From Candidatus Levyibacteriota bacterium (GTDB lineage Bacteria; Patescibacteriota; Microgenomatia; Levybacterales; UBA12049): DNA of 22,437 bases. Both the position numbers and the translations under genes were made by a program. Below are positions 6,810-13,025 of this stretch, one piece after another. The stretch lies in the NCBI GenBank assembly GCA_018061205.1, contig JAGOUP010000003.1, forward strand, positions 1 to 22,437. Reading direction: 5' to 3'. The notes beneath the pieces were generated by a model. That model had not been told where the DNA came from. It made no database searches and saw nothing but the letters and a program-made list of their open reading frames with translations. Each line of letters opens with the position of its first letter. Position 1 is the stretch's first letter.

Positions 6810-7574
6810 ATGTTCTTACTACCACAAACAACTTGGGAAATGCGAAAGCGCATGTATAAAGACTCTGAAGGCAAAAAAAAGCACAATCGGGGCATTTTTG
6901 CGACAAAAGATATAGAAGCAGGCACGATCATCGGAGATTATCTCGGACTCCTCATCCCTGAAAAAGAAGAAGAAAAGTATGAAAATACCGATGAGTTGTA
7001 CCTCATGTACTATGCTGAAGGTATCACTATCTATCCTGATCCAAAAACTGCTGGAATCCATATCCTCAATCACTCATGTGAACCAAATACCTGGATGTAT
7101 ACCTATAAAGGGCATACACTCTATTTTGCTATCCGAAAAATTCACAAAGGAGAAGAACTCACCGTCTCTTATCAAGTAAGTCCTATCGATGAAGATTGTG
7201 ATCCATGTGTCCATATCTGTTTTTGTGATGCACCAACATGCACGGGAACTTGGCATATGCCACAAGGAAAATATGATGCATGGCGGGTATTTGATGAAAA
7301 AGAAGAAGCAAAAACTAAAAGAGCGAAAGTTCCCCTGAAGCAACAACTCGCATTTTTAGATCAGTACCCTAAAGAGATCAAAGACAATCCGATCTACAAA
7401 CTCTTCGGTGCAGACAAAAAAACACCAAAAGTTTTTTCTGATAAAACATTTCCGAGTATAAAAACTATCCGTAGTGAAATCAGAAAAACAGGAAGAAAAC
7501 TAAAGTACCCAAACCTCGGTGTAACAATTTTGGGGACTGAAGGAAGACAGGTATTTTTGAATACTCAAAAATAA
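6810..7574 (+). CDS. SET-domain protein (putative protein lysine methyltransferase)
   Basis: A 254-residue protein with a SET methyltransferase core: RGIFATKDIEAGTIIGDYLG (27-46) is the opening 'G.GvfA...I..G..I..Y.G' motif. ILNHSCEPNTWM (about 85-96) contains the NHSCxPN signature that builds the SAM pocket. GEELTVSY (114-121) is the 'GEELT.DY' motif with Ser in place of Asp. A cysteine cluster follows (residues 130, 133, 137, 139, 144), resembling a post-SET zinc site. The last 90 residues are basic and have no recognised domain. SET proteins are mainly eukaryotic but occur scattered in bacteria. The target is unknown. It is followed after four bases by an ATTGYTNN array. Confidence 0.85.
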   Translation: MFLLPQTTWEMRKRMYKDSEGKKKHNRGIFATKDIEAGTIIGDYLGLLIPEKEEEKYENTDELYLMYYAEGITIYPDPKTAGIHILNHSCEPNTWMYTYKGHTLYFAIRKIHKGEELTVSYQVSPIDEDCDPCVHICFCDAPTCTGTWHMPQGKYDAWRVFDEKEEAKTKRAKVPLKQQLAFLDQYPKEIKDNPIYKLFGADKKTPKVFSDKTFPSIKTIRSEIRKTGRKLKYPNLGVTILGTEGRQVFLNTQK

Positions 7575-7577
7575 TTT

Positions 7578-7634
7578 ATTGCTACATTGTTCAATTGCTC
7601 CATTGTTGAGATTCTGAAACAAGTTCAGAATGAC
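7578..7634 (+). repeat. ATTGYTNN array followed by a CCTGAA-type palindrome
   Basis: Four units start at 7578, 7586, 7594 and 7602, directly after the SET gene stop. They are joined to GATTCTGAAACAAGTTCAGA (core of 7608-7634), a hairpin belonging to the second dispersed palindrome family. Together they occupy the gap between the convergent SET and ComF-like genes and could terminate both transcripts. Confidence 0.7.
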
Positions 7635-7642
7635 AAACGTTA

Positions 7643-8335
7643 TCAATTCTCTCCTGCGAAGGCTAGGCCGTAGACTTTTTTTGCTCCTGCTTTTTTTAAG
7701 ACCTTTGCTGCTTCGACAAAGGTGACGCCAGTGGTCACGATGTCATCAATCAAAAATACAATAACATCTTTGCTATTTTTTTCATTTTTAATCGCAAACA
7801 CATCTTTCATGTTTTTCTTTCGTTCCTCTTTGGTTAACCCAAATTGCACTCTGGTTTCTTTTACCCGAATCAGTGTATCGACAAATGTCATGTGTAATTT
7901 TTTTGCCACTTCTTTTCCTAAAATTGCTGCATGATTGTACCCTCTGCTCCGCTGTTTTTTGGCATGTAATGGAATGGGCATCAGTATGCGGTTGTTTTCT
8001 GTTGCGAGAAGGCGCATCAATGCTTCTTTTTGAATCAGTCCTTCATAAAACAACTCACTCATCACTTCTGACACAGCATGTACATATGGTTTGTATTTAG
8101 ATACATAAATCAATTTTTTCGCAACTGCCGTATATTCGAGTGCGATAAAACACCCATCCAGGGAATTTTTGTCACACATCGGATGTGTCAATCCGTCTAT
8201 GGCATATTTGCCACACAAAAAACACATAGTTTTTTGGCTAAAAGAAAGATGTGCAAAACAATCAGCACACACATAACTGCCGATTTTTCGACAAGATACA
8301 CAGTATTTCGGAAAAAGGAAGTCAAGGAACATCAT
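7643..8335 (-). CDS. ComF-family phosphoribosyltransferase-like protein
   Basis: A 230-residue protein. Four cysteine pairs at the N-terminus (CVSC, CADC, CFLC, then PMC) form the zinc-ribbon-like region of ComF proteins. The C-terminal half is a type I phosphoribosyltransferase: PIPLHAKKQRSRGYNHAAIL (family 'P.P....RGFNQ...LA'), then VIVFLIDDIVTTGVTFVEAA, the PRPP-binding loop 'DDVxTTGaT'. ComF-like proteins are linked to DNA uptake in competent bacteria; whether this one is cannot be seen here. The start is the ATG ATG pair at 8335/8332. A TTG start at 8350 would only add five residues read from the repeat. Confidence 0.88.
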   Translation of the reverse strand: MMFLDFLFPKYCVSCRKIGSYVCADCFAHLSFSQKTMCFLCGKYAIDGLTHPMCDKNSLDGCFIALEYTAVAKKLIYVSKYKPYVHAVSEVMSELFYEGLIQKEALMRLLATENNRILMPIPLHAKKQRSRGYNHAAILGKEVAKKLHMTFVDTLIRVKETRVQFGLTKEERKKNMKDVFAIKNEKNSKDVIVFLIDDIVTTGVTFVEAAKVLKKAGAKKVYGLAFAGEN

Positions 8336-8355
8336 TGCTTCATTGTTCAATTGTT
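8334..8355 (+). repeat. ATTGYTNN array, three units, at the ComF-like start codon
   Basis: Units start at 8334, 8342 and 8350 (ATTGCTTC, ATTGTTCA, ATTGTT). On the ComF strand this is an AACAAT array whose last unit overlaps the initiating ATG. The repeat therefore supplies the leader of that gene. Confidence 0.7.
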
Positions 8356-8368
8356 ACTATATCACCAA

Positions 8369-8423
8369 TGGTATAATGAATCATCAAGGAGGAGTCGTCC
8401 CAGTCGCGGGACTATTCTCCTCG
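8369..8423 (+). promoter_or_regulatory. tRNA-Ser(GCT) promoter and conserved leader hairpin
   Basis: TGG-TATAAT (8369-8377) is an extended -10. The leader then folds: outer stem GAGGAG (8389-8394) with CTCCTC (8417-8422), inner stem GTCCC (8397-8401) with GGGAC (8408-8412), loop AGTCGC. The tRNA begins eight bases after the hairpin. The same 21-base core recurs before tRNA-Ser(CGA) at 10474-10494, with a different but still paired outer stem. Confidence 0.65.
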
Positions 8424-8430
8424 AAAACTT

Positions 8431-8520
8431 GGAGAGGTCGCATAGTGGCCTAGTGCGGCGCAGTGCTAATGCGCTGTCCGATGTTAAATCGGACCGGGGG
8501 TTCAAATCCCCCCCTCTCCG
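8431..8520 (+). tRNA. tRNA-Ser(GCT)
   Basis: The acceptor GGAGAGG (8431-8437) pairs with CCTCTCC (8513-8519), discriminator G. The anticodon loop GTGCTAA has GCT at 8465-8467, flanked by GCGCA/TGCGC stems. A long class II variable arm is built from GTCCGAT/ATCGGAC. The T arm is GGGGG-TTCAAAT-CCCCC. CCA is not encoded. It reads AGC and AGU. Confidence 0.96.
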
Positions 8521-8576
8521 CAGATATTCAAATCTACTGATACTCTATGCAAATACAAGAAATTGTATGAGAAAAT

Positions 8577-8663
8577 ATGCTGCAAAGTATTTTGGAAATC
8601 GTCGCTGTTGGTAGCATCACCGCATCCCTAGCCTACTTTGTCGGGACATTCTTCAAAATTTAG
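8577..8663 (+). CDS. Possible 28-residue single-helix membrane peptide
   Basis: The open frame MLQSILEIVAVGSITASLAYF, then VGTFFKI ends at TAG. It is one hydrophobic segment with the shape of a small membrane peptide. It lies between two tRNA-Ser genes in a stretch (8521-8755) that is otherwise empty. There is no Shine-Dalgarno and no family can be named. Hydrophobic composition alone supports it, so it may be chance. Confidence 0.25.
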   Translation: MLQSILEIVAVGSITASLAYFVGTFFKI

Positions 8664-8737
8664 AGAGTAATTGGAAAGATTTGGTAGTTTGGAATATTGA
8701 GAAATATAAGGAAATATACTTCTAGCCTCAGATTTGG

Positions 8738-8743
8738 TATACT
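8738..8743 (+). promoter_or_regulatory. -10 element of tRNA-Ser(TGA)
   Basis: TATACT lies 13 bases before the tRNA 5' end. No convincing -35 is seen. The leader is too short for the hairpin found before two other tRNA-Ser genes. Confidence 0.45.
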
Positions 8744-8755
8744 TAAGTGCTCCAT

Positions 8756-8842
8756 GGAGAGGTGTCGGAGTGGTCTATCGAGATAGTCTTGAAAACTATT
8801 GTGGGTGCAAGCCTACCGCGAGTTCGAATCTCGCCCTCTCCG
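8756..8842 (+). tRNA. tRNA-Ser(TGA)
   Basis: The acceptor GGAGAGG (8756-8762) pairs with CCTCTCC (8835-8841), discriminator G. The anticodon stem ATAGT/ACTAT holds loop CTTGAAA with TGA at 8790-8792. The variable arm is long. The T arm is GCGAG-TTCGAAT-CTCGC. CCA is not encoded. It reads UCA and probably wobbles to other UCN codons. Confidence 0.96.
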
Positions 8843-8920
8843 CACTCGCACCGTTTCAAAACGGTCACTTCATTAGCCTCAGAAGATTTAAAAGAAAAAA
8901 CACAACGACACACTGATCGT

Positions 8921-9202
8921 TCAAAATGTAGAAGGCCATTTTCGAGAAGTATGTAATACTGCTAAAATTCGGATTTCTTTTACCGTTTGATAAACAACAA
9001 TATATGGGAGCTGAGGAATTACTAACTCTCTTGTATTTTCTACTCGCCCCTCTCTTCCAGCAAAAGGAAATATTGCAAGCTTTTCTATGGTATGTTTAAT
9101 AATTGTAAAAATCTCTAAAGCAGTCCTTGGATTATCTTCAACAATATAATCAGTAAGAGACTCTAAATCTTGCTGCGCAGAAAGTAACCATACAATTTTC
9201 AT
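8921..9202 (-). CDS. ParE/RelE-type toxin
   Basis: A 93-residue protein of the ParE/RelE superfamily: it begins with a strand, MKIVWLLSAQQDLESLTDYI (family 'v..t..A..DL..i..yi'), then ALEIFTIIKHTIEKLAIFPFAGREGR (family 'i...i..L...P..GR') and ELVIPQLPYIVVYQTVKEIRILAVLHTSRKW (family 'P.yivvY.v....I.il.v.H..r.w'). Length and motif order match ParE-like toxins, which poison gyrase, or RelE-like toxins, which cut mRNA; the family pattern here is closer to ParE. The gene overlaps the upstream antitoxin by four bases (ATGA-type coupling). Confidence 0.88.
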   Translation of the reverse strand: MKIVWLLSAQQDLESLTDYIVEDNPRTALEIFTIIKHTIEKLAIFPFAGREGRVENTRELVIPQLPYIVVYQTVKEIRILAVLHTSRKWPSTF

Positions 9203-9483
9203 ATCCCAAGCTTTTCTTTTAGTCGCTTATCCTGACGTTTCATGACATCAGTATTGGAAGTAAATTTTGCAGTTGAGCTTTCTGCCTCACTAAGTCGTTC
9301 TTTGATCAGATCAAGCTGCCATTTTTGTACATCGAGATATTGATTCAATGCTTCATTAAAAACCCAGTTACGTGATCTGCCTATGCTTTCAGCAATTCTA
9401 TCAATATCCTCAAGTCTTTCCTGTGGGATACGGGCATGTAAGCTTTCCGTTTGTAATGATTGCTTGTTCATATTTGTATCCAT
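9199..9483 (-). CDS. Ribbon-helix-helix antitoxin
   Basis: A 94-residue partner of the ParE-like toxin. The segment SLHARIPQERLEDIDRIAES followed by IGRSRNWVFNEALNQYL (about residues 14-50) is a ribbon-helix-helix DNA-binding unit: one strand, two helices, with the turn 'GRSRNWV'. The charged C-terminal tail should wrap the toxin. An ATG at 9471 is an alternative start. The promoter contains a palindrome (9492-9505) suited to autorepression by the antitoxin or the toxin-antitoxin complex. The pair lies between tRNA genes, a common site for acquired modules. Confidence 0.85.
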   Translation of the reverse strand: MDTNMNKQSLQTESLHARIPQERLEDIDRIAESIGRSRNWVFNEALNQYLDVQKWQLDLIKERLSEAESSTAKFTSNTDVMKRQDKRLKEKLGI

Positions 9484-9491
9484 AAGTAGTT

Positions 9492-9530
9492 ATCTGTAGT
9501 CAGATTATCACAAGTTTCATATTATTGCAA
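9492..9530 (-). promoter_or_regulatory. Toxin-antitoxin promoter and operator candidate
   Basis: On the minus strand, TTGCAA (9530-9525), 17-base spacer, TAATCT (9507-9502). The palindrome ATCTG-TAGT-CAGAT (9492-9505) overlaps the -10 and the start point, as expected for an autoregulated module. Confidence 0.5.
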
Positions 9531-9541
9531 TAAGTAAATTG

Positions 9542-9570
9542 TTGACTGATTGTGATGAATGCGCTAGAGT
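9542..9570 (+). promoter_or_regulatory. Promoter of the 219-residue membrane protein (leaderless)
   Basis: TTGACT (9542-9547), 17-base spacer, TAGAGT (9565-9570). The ATG at 9577 is seven bases past the -10, so the transcript is predicted to start at or next to the start codon. Confidence 0.5.
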
Positions 9571-9576
9571 AAATAT

Positions 9577-10236
9577 ATGGATACTGCCCCAAAAGATCCT
9601 CAAGACAAAGCGACATATTTTCCAAAAGAGCCACTGGATTTACCGCGGCCTGAAATGGATTTGCCACTTCCAGAAAAAGAATTGCCATCACATGCCGGTG
9701 TCGCTGAGGTATCATATGAAAACGATCAAAATACGCCATACGCCGTAAAGACACTTCTTTCTTGGTCTGCTCCGGGAAGACCTTATACACAGAAGGGAAA
9801 GGAATATTTTGCATCAGTTATTTTGATCACCCTTCTTTTGGAGGTTATCATTTTTCTTTTTGGAGAATATCTGTTGATGATCGTCGTTCTTTCTTTTGTT
9901 TTTGTCGCTTTTGCTTTGGCTATCGTTCCACCCCATAACTATACCTACAAAATAAGTACCGAGGGAATAACCATTGAGGATCACTATTATTTGTGGCAAG
10001 AACTCTATGACTTTTATTTTAAAACAAAAGATCGTCAAGATATCTTGCTGATCCGTACAAAAGCATTTCTCCCAGGAGTACTCACTATTGTTCTGGGAGA
10101 TATTCATAAAGAACAAGTAAAAAACACCCTCTTGCCTTATCTTCCCTATAGAGAAGTGGTCCAACAAACCTTTATGGAAAAGTCAGGAAGCTGGATGTCC
10201 CGCACATTTCCTCTTGAGAAGACAAAATATTCTTAG
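9577..10236 (+). CDS. Unrecognised two-helix membrane protein
   Basis: A 219-residue protein. The first 75 residues are Pro/Glu/Asp-rich and probably disordered (DKATYFPKEPLDLPRPEMDL). Two adjacent hydrophobic helices (about 84-117) follow. Then a compact C-terminal domain (YKISTEGITIEDHYYLWQEL...DILLIRTKAFLPGVLTIVL...EQVKNTLLPYLP) looks like a beta-rich PH-like fold closed by a helix. The layout is like that of the bPH-like protein at 1861, with helices before a small cytoplasmic domain. No catalytic motif is seen and no function can be given. A palindromic repeat follows the stop. Confidence 0.7.
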   Translation: MDTAPKDPQDKATYFPKEPLDLPRPEMDLPLPEKELPSHAGVAEVSYENDQNTPYAVKTLLSWSAPGRPYTQKGKEYFASVILITLLLEVIIFLFGEYLLMIVVLSFVFVAFALAIVPPHNYTYKISTEGITIEDHYYLWQELYDFYFKTKDRQDILLIRTKAFLPGVLTIVLGDIHKEQVKNTLLPYLPYREVVQQTFMEKSGSWMSRTFPLEKTKYS

Positions 10237-10238
10237 GT

Positions 10239-10302
10239 GTCATGCTGAATTTATTTCAGCATCTAACATATAATTGAGATCCTGAAACAAGTTCAGGATG
10301 AC
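10239..10302. repeat. CCTGAA-type palindromic element (two hairpins)
   Basis: GTCATGCTGA (10239-10248), with a local hairpin GCTGAA...TTCAGC, is followed by GATCCTGAAACAAGTTCAGG (from 10278) ending in GATGAC (10297-10302). The ends GTCAT and ATGAC are inverted. It is the intergenic counterpart of the copy inside the ATPase gene (18287-18346) and could act as a terminator for the membrane protein gene. Confidence 0.7.
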
Positions 10303-10317
10303 ATCCATGAAAAAAGT

Positions 10318-10346
10318 TTGCTTCAATCCTGTAAGTACGGTAAAAT
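10318..10346 (+). promoter_or_regulatory. tRNA-Arg promoter
   Basis: TTGCTT (10318-10323), 17-base spacer, TAAAAT (10341-10346). The tRNA 5' end is 12 bases downstream. It may also drive tRNA-Ser(CGA), 79 bases beyond the tRNA-Arg. Confidence 0.55.
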
Positions 10347-10357
10347 AAGCCTGGCAT

Positions 10358-10430
10358 GCGCTTGTAGCTCAATGGATAGAGCATCAGATTGCGGATCTGA
10401 AGGTTATGAGTTCGAGTCTCATCGAGCGCA
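10358..10430 (+). tRNA. tRNA-Arg(GCG)
   Basis: The acceptor GCGCTTG (10358-10364) pairs with CGAGCGC (10423-10429), discriminator A. The anticodon stem TCAGA/TCTGA holds loop TTGCGGA with GCG at 10391-10393. The T arm is ATGAG-TTCGAGT-CTCAT. CCA is not encoded. Most bacteria read CGN with an ACG (inosine) tRNA, so an unmodified GCG species is less usual. Confidence 0.93.
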
Positions 10431-10466
10431 CCGTACAAAATCAAAGAGGAACAAGTTTATGCCTAT

Positions 10467-10501
10467 GGAGGGTTCGTCCCAGTCGCGGGACTATCCTCTC
10501 G
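10467..10501 (+). promoter_or_regulatory. Leader hairpin of tRNA-Ser(CGA)
   Basis: The outer stem is GAGGG (10468-10472) with CTCTC (10496-10500, one G-U pair). The inner stem GTCCC (10476-10480)/GGGAC (10487-10491) has loop AGTCGC. The 21 bases at 10474-10494 are identical to 8395-8415. The tRNA begins nine bases after the stem. The inner stem resembles the tRNA's own variable arm (GTCCCG/CGGGAC). Confidence 0.6.
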
Positions 10502-10509
10502 TTTCACTC

Positions 10510-10598
10510 GGAGGGGTCGCATAGTGGTCGAGTGCGGCGGTTTCGAAAACCGCTGTCCCGTATTCGCGGGACCGGGAGTTCAAATCTCCCCTCCTCCG
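10510..10598 (+). tRNA. tRNA-Ser(CGA)
   Basis: The acceptor GGAGGGG (10510-10516) pairs with CTCCTCC (10591-10597, one G-U), discriminator G. The anticodon stem GCGGT/ACCGC holds loop TTCGAAA with CGA at 10544-10546. The class II variable arm is GTCCCG (10555-10560) with CGGGAC (10567-10572). The T arm is GGGAG-TTCAAAT-CTCCC. It reads UCG. Confidence 0.96.
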
Positions 10599-10601
10599 CT
10601 C

Positions 10602-10607
10602 TATAAT
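10602..10607 (+). promoter_or_regulatory. -10 element of the Nudix gene
   Basis: A perfect TATAAT directly after tRNA-Ser(CGA). Transcription should start near 10614, leaving a leader of about nine bases before the ATG at 10623. The -35 region would overlap the tRNA 3' end, and no good match is seen. Confidence 0.4.
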
Positions 10608-10622
10608 AATTGATATGTGTAT

Positions 10623-11051
10623 ATGAAATTTGAATTTTCGGCAGGAGGGGTTGTACAAAAAAAAGAAAACGAACAGCTCTATATTCTGCTGGCTCAACAT
10701 TCGCAACATCATGGGTGGGTTTTTCCAAAAGGACTTATTGGGGATAACGTAGCAGGTGAAAAAAAAGAAGCTACTGCTATACGAGAAGTCGAAGAGGAGA
10801 CAGGAGTGTTAGCGAAATTGGGAAAAGCACTCACCCCAGTCACCTATTGGTATCAATTTGAGGGAGAAAAGAGAAAAAAAACAGTCTATTACTATTTGAT
10901 GGACTATATTTCTGAAGATCCTTCTAAAAAAGATGATGAGATGGAAAATGTGACATGGCTTCCTATTGAAGAAGTAGAACAAAAATTGACATATCCTTCA
11001 GATCGACAAGCTTGGCAGGAGGCCAAACAGTTCATAGTTCAGGGTTCGTAG
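10623..11051 (+). CDS. Nudix hydrolase
   Basis: A 142-residue protein with an intact Nudix box: G-DNVAG-E-KKEATAI-REVEEETGV, matching Gx5Ex7REUxEExGU. The box is preceded by FSAGGVVQKK...ILLAQHSQHHGWVFPKG, the usual first strands and the loop before it. This class hydrolyses nucleoside diphosphates linked to another moiety. The 'W.FPKG' type with VTYWYQFEGEKRKKTVYYYLM resembles diadenosine polyphosphate hydrolases, but the substrate cannot be fixed. A GTG at 10617 is an alternative start. The last codons read through a 7-base-period repeat (11030-11057), so the natural C-terminus may have been altered by it. Confidence 0.92.
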   Translation: MKFEFSAGGVVQKKENEQLYILLAQHSQHHGWVFPKGLIGDNVAGEKKEATAIREVEEETGVLAKLGKALTPVTYWYQFEGEKRKKTVYYYLMDYISEDPSKKDDEMENVTWLPIEEVEQKLTYPSDRQAWQEAKQFIVQGS

Positions 11052-11094
11052 TTGATAGTAGAAAATTGTTAGATTGTTCTATTGTTCTATTGCT
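11030..11094 (+). repeat. Seven-base-period GTTCNNN run followed by an ATTGYTNN array
   Basis: GTTCATA, GTTCAGG, GTTCGTA and GTTGATA start at 11030, 11037, 11044 and 11051 and run across the Nudix stop codon. Eight bases later, four ATTGYTNN units start at 11065, 11073, 11081 and 11089. Two different short-period arrays, each of four units, are thus adjacent. The rest of 11095-11167 shows nothing recognisable. Confidence 0.65.
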
Positions 11095-11167
11095 GAAGGA
11101 AAATAAGGGTAATTTGGAAAATTGGGAGGCGGGACGTAATAAATTTGTTCACAAATTTATTACGCTG

Positions 11168-11251
11168 CGGAGGAGGCGAGATTCGAACTCGCGTGAGCTT
11201 GCGCTCGCCTGCTTTCCAAGCAAGTGGAATAGACCACTATCCGACTCCTCC
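11168..11251 (-). tRNA. tRNA-Ser(GGA)
   Basis: On the minus strand, GGAGGAG (11251-11245) pairs with CTCCTCC (11175-11169), discriminator G. The anticodon stem CTTGC/GCAGG holds loop TTGGAAA with GGA at 11217-11215. The variable arm is GCGAGC...GCTCACG. The T arm is GCGAG-TTCGAAT-CTCGC. CCA is not encoded. It reads UCC and UCU. It is the only tRNA here on this strand. Confidence 0.95.
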
Positions 11252-11318
11252 GAGTGTTGCTATTATACCAACTAATGTTCGATTCAGATAGATTCCGTAT
11301 AAGACATGGGATACTATT

Positions 11319-11350
11319 GAGATTCTCACGGCCTTCGGCCTCAGAATGAC
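11319..11350. repeat. Palindromic element variant
   Basis: GAGATTCTCACGGCCTTCGG then CCTCAGAATGAC: outer arms ATTCT/AGAAT and an inner GGCC-TTC-GGCC hairpin. It ends in the same ATGAC as the other copies of the second palindrome family. An in-frame ATG inside it (11346) is not a credible start for the downstream membrane protein. Confidence 0.55.
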
Positions 11351-11411
11351 ATCGAGAAAGGTGGGCGTATTGACTTTTTTTGCTTTTTCTTCCACACTAA
11401 AGATACTGCCT

Positions 11412-13025
11412 ATGAATAGGATATTTTCTTATATCAGCGTCTTTCTCATCCTGATGGTCTTTCTTTTTTCTCCTCCAAAAGGATTTGCGCAGACACCGAA
11501 TGCGTTTTCCAATGTGAATGCTGATGTCCCACAAAACAGTCATACCTGGACACAAACCGTGTTGATAGAAACTACCTCAGCATTATCATGTTTGATAGCT
11601 GGTGTTGATTCTCTCGATCCTTCTCAAAAATGTCTGGGTATTGACACAAAAACAAAAAAAATAGGCTATGTGGAACAAGAAGGAGGAGCAATAGGAGGCA
11701 TGACAACACTCATAACCGCTCTTTATACCCCACCGCTCCATATGTCTGACTATTTTCAGCATATTGCTGGAAACTTTGGCATCGTAAAACCTGTCTATGC
11801 ACAAACAGGCATAGGATTCCAAGGATTATCACCACTGCTTCCTCTCTGGGCTGCATTTCGCAATATCGCATATCTCCTCCTCGTGGTTGTTTTTCTTCTG
11901 ATTGGTTTTGCTATCATGCTACGCATCAAAATAGATCCTCGGACAGTCATGAGCCTTGAGAATCAACTCCCCAAAATTATCGTTGGTATTTTGCTCATCA
12001 CGTTTTCTTTTGCTATTGCTGGATTTGTCATAGATATGATGTATGTATCGATCTATCTCATCGCTGGTGTGCTCAACAGCGCTGCTCCAGCAGCAAATAT
12101 CAATACATCCGTTGCAGGAATTCAAGGACAAAATACATTTGAATTTGCATCAGGCAACATGGGTGGTATTGCCTCAATCGCCAATACTCCAGCAGCAGCT
12201 ATTGGCGGTGTTGTAAAGTCTCTTTTTACTGGTCCCATAATTCAACCAGTTTTTGCAGCAATTGGCGCATATGCCGGATGGAATTGGGGTACACAAACAT
12301 TACAATGGATGACAACCGCTATTGCTTCCGCGGGAGGAGCTATTCCAGGAGTGGGAGCAATAGCAGGTTTAACAGTCGGAGCAGGATGGATGGCAATAGC
12401 AACAGGACTTGGTGCTTTTTTTGCAAACTATATTTTAGGATTATTTGTCCAAGCATTGGTTTTTCTTATTTTGGCAGCAGCAATTCTGATTGCACTGTTC
12501 AAATTGTGGGTGACGCTTCTTATGGCGTATGTTTCCTTTCTTTTAGATGTGATTCTCGCTCCTTTTTGGATCATCGGGGGACTCCTTCCAGAAAGTACGA
12601 TAACATTTGAAGCCTGGCTACGGGACATGATTGCAAATTTATCTGTCTTTCCGGTGACTATCACCATGTTTTTGCTCGGGAAAATTTTTATGACTGCTTT
12701 TCAAATAGCTCCAGGGGGGGTATTTGTACCACCACTCATCGGCGATACCGGGAACGTACAACTCATCGCTGATCTGATAGGACTAGCGATCATCCTCATG
12801 ACTCCGGGTGTTGTGCAAATGATGAGAGATATTTTGAAGGCCCCTGGCTTTAAGTATGCAGCGCAAGCAGGCAAATCACTCAGCGATGGTATCACTCCTG
12901 TAAAACGAGTTGGACAAGGAACTATTAATGAATTCTGGGGAATTCATGCACCAGCAGGTGGAGCATCACATGGAGGCACTCCAGGCGCTATCGCTCGTAT
13001 TTTGGGTTTGGGCGGTCATAGTTAA
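11412..13025 (+). CDS. TrbL/VirB6-like polytopic membrane protein
   Basis: A 537-residue protein with a signal peptide (MNRIFSYISVFLILMVFLFS...GFA). A short extracytoplasmic part (to about 140) is followed by many membrane helices: PLWAAFRNIAYLLLVVVFLL, then KIIVGILLITFSFAIAGFVI, a glycine/alanine-rich central region (IGAYAGWNWG...AGLTVGAGWMAIATGLGAFF), then LGLFVQALVFLILAAAILIA and further helices to about residue 475. The arrangement 'first helices - Gly/Ala-rich loop - helix bundle' matches the TrbL/VirB6 inner-membrane component of type IV secretion. The soluble tail is short. The start at 11412 opens the signal peptide; an upstream in-frame ATG (11346) lies in a repeat. Its 3' end overlaps the convergent 1317-residue gene by four bases. 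Confidence 0.7.
   Translation: MNRIFSYISVFLILMVFLFSPPKGFAQTPNAFSNVNADVPQNSHTWTQTVLIETTSALSCLIAGVDSLDPSQKCLGIDTKTKKIGYVEQEGGAIGGMTTLITALYTPPLHMSDYFQHIAGNFGIVKPVYAQTGIGFQGLSPLLPLWAAFRNIAYLLLVVVFLLIGFAIMLRIKIDPRTVMSLENQLPKIIVGILLITFSFAIAGFVIDMMYVSIYLIAGVLNSAAPAANINTSVAGIQGQNTFEFASGNMGGIASIANTPAAAIGGVVKSLFTGPIIQPVFAAIGAYAGWNWGTQTLQWMTTAIASAGGAIPGVGAIAGLTVGAGWMAIATGLGAFFANYILGLFVQALVFLILAAAILIALFKLWVTLLMAYVSFLLDVILAPFWIIGGLLPESTITFEAWLRDMIANLSVFPVTITMFLLGKIFMTAFQIAPGGVFVPPLIGDTGNVQLIADLIGLAIILMTPGVVQMMRDILKAPGFKYAAQAGKSLSDGITPVKRVGQGTINEFWGIHAPAGGASHGGTPGAIARILGLGGHS

Noticed and set aside
8336..8350. TTG start for the ComF-like protein, adding MNNEA
   Set aside because: These codons are read from the ATTGYTNN array, and the double ATG follows at once.
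8078..8614. A 178-codon forward open frame over ComF and tRNA-Ser(GCT)
   Set aside because: It is antisense to the ComF-like gene and runs through a tRNA, with no recognisable protein features.
11346..11411. Upstream ATG for the TrbL-like protein
   Set aside because: The ATG is part of a palindromic repeat and would bury the signal peptide 22 residues inside the protein.
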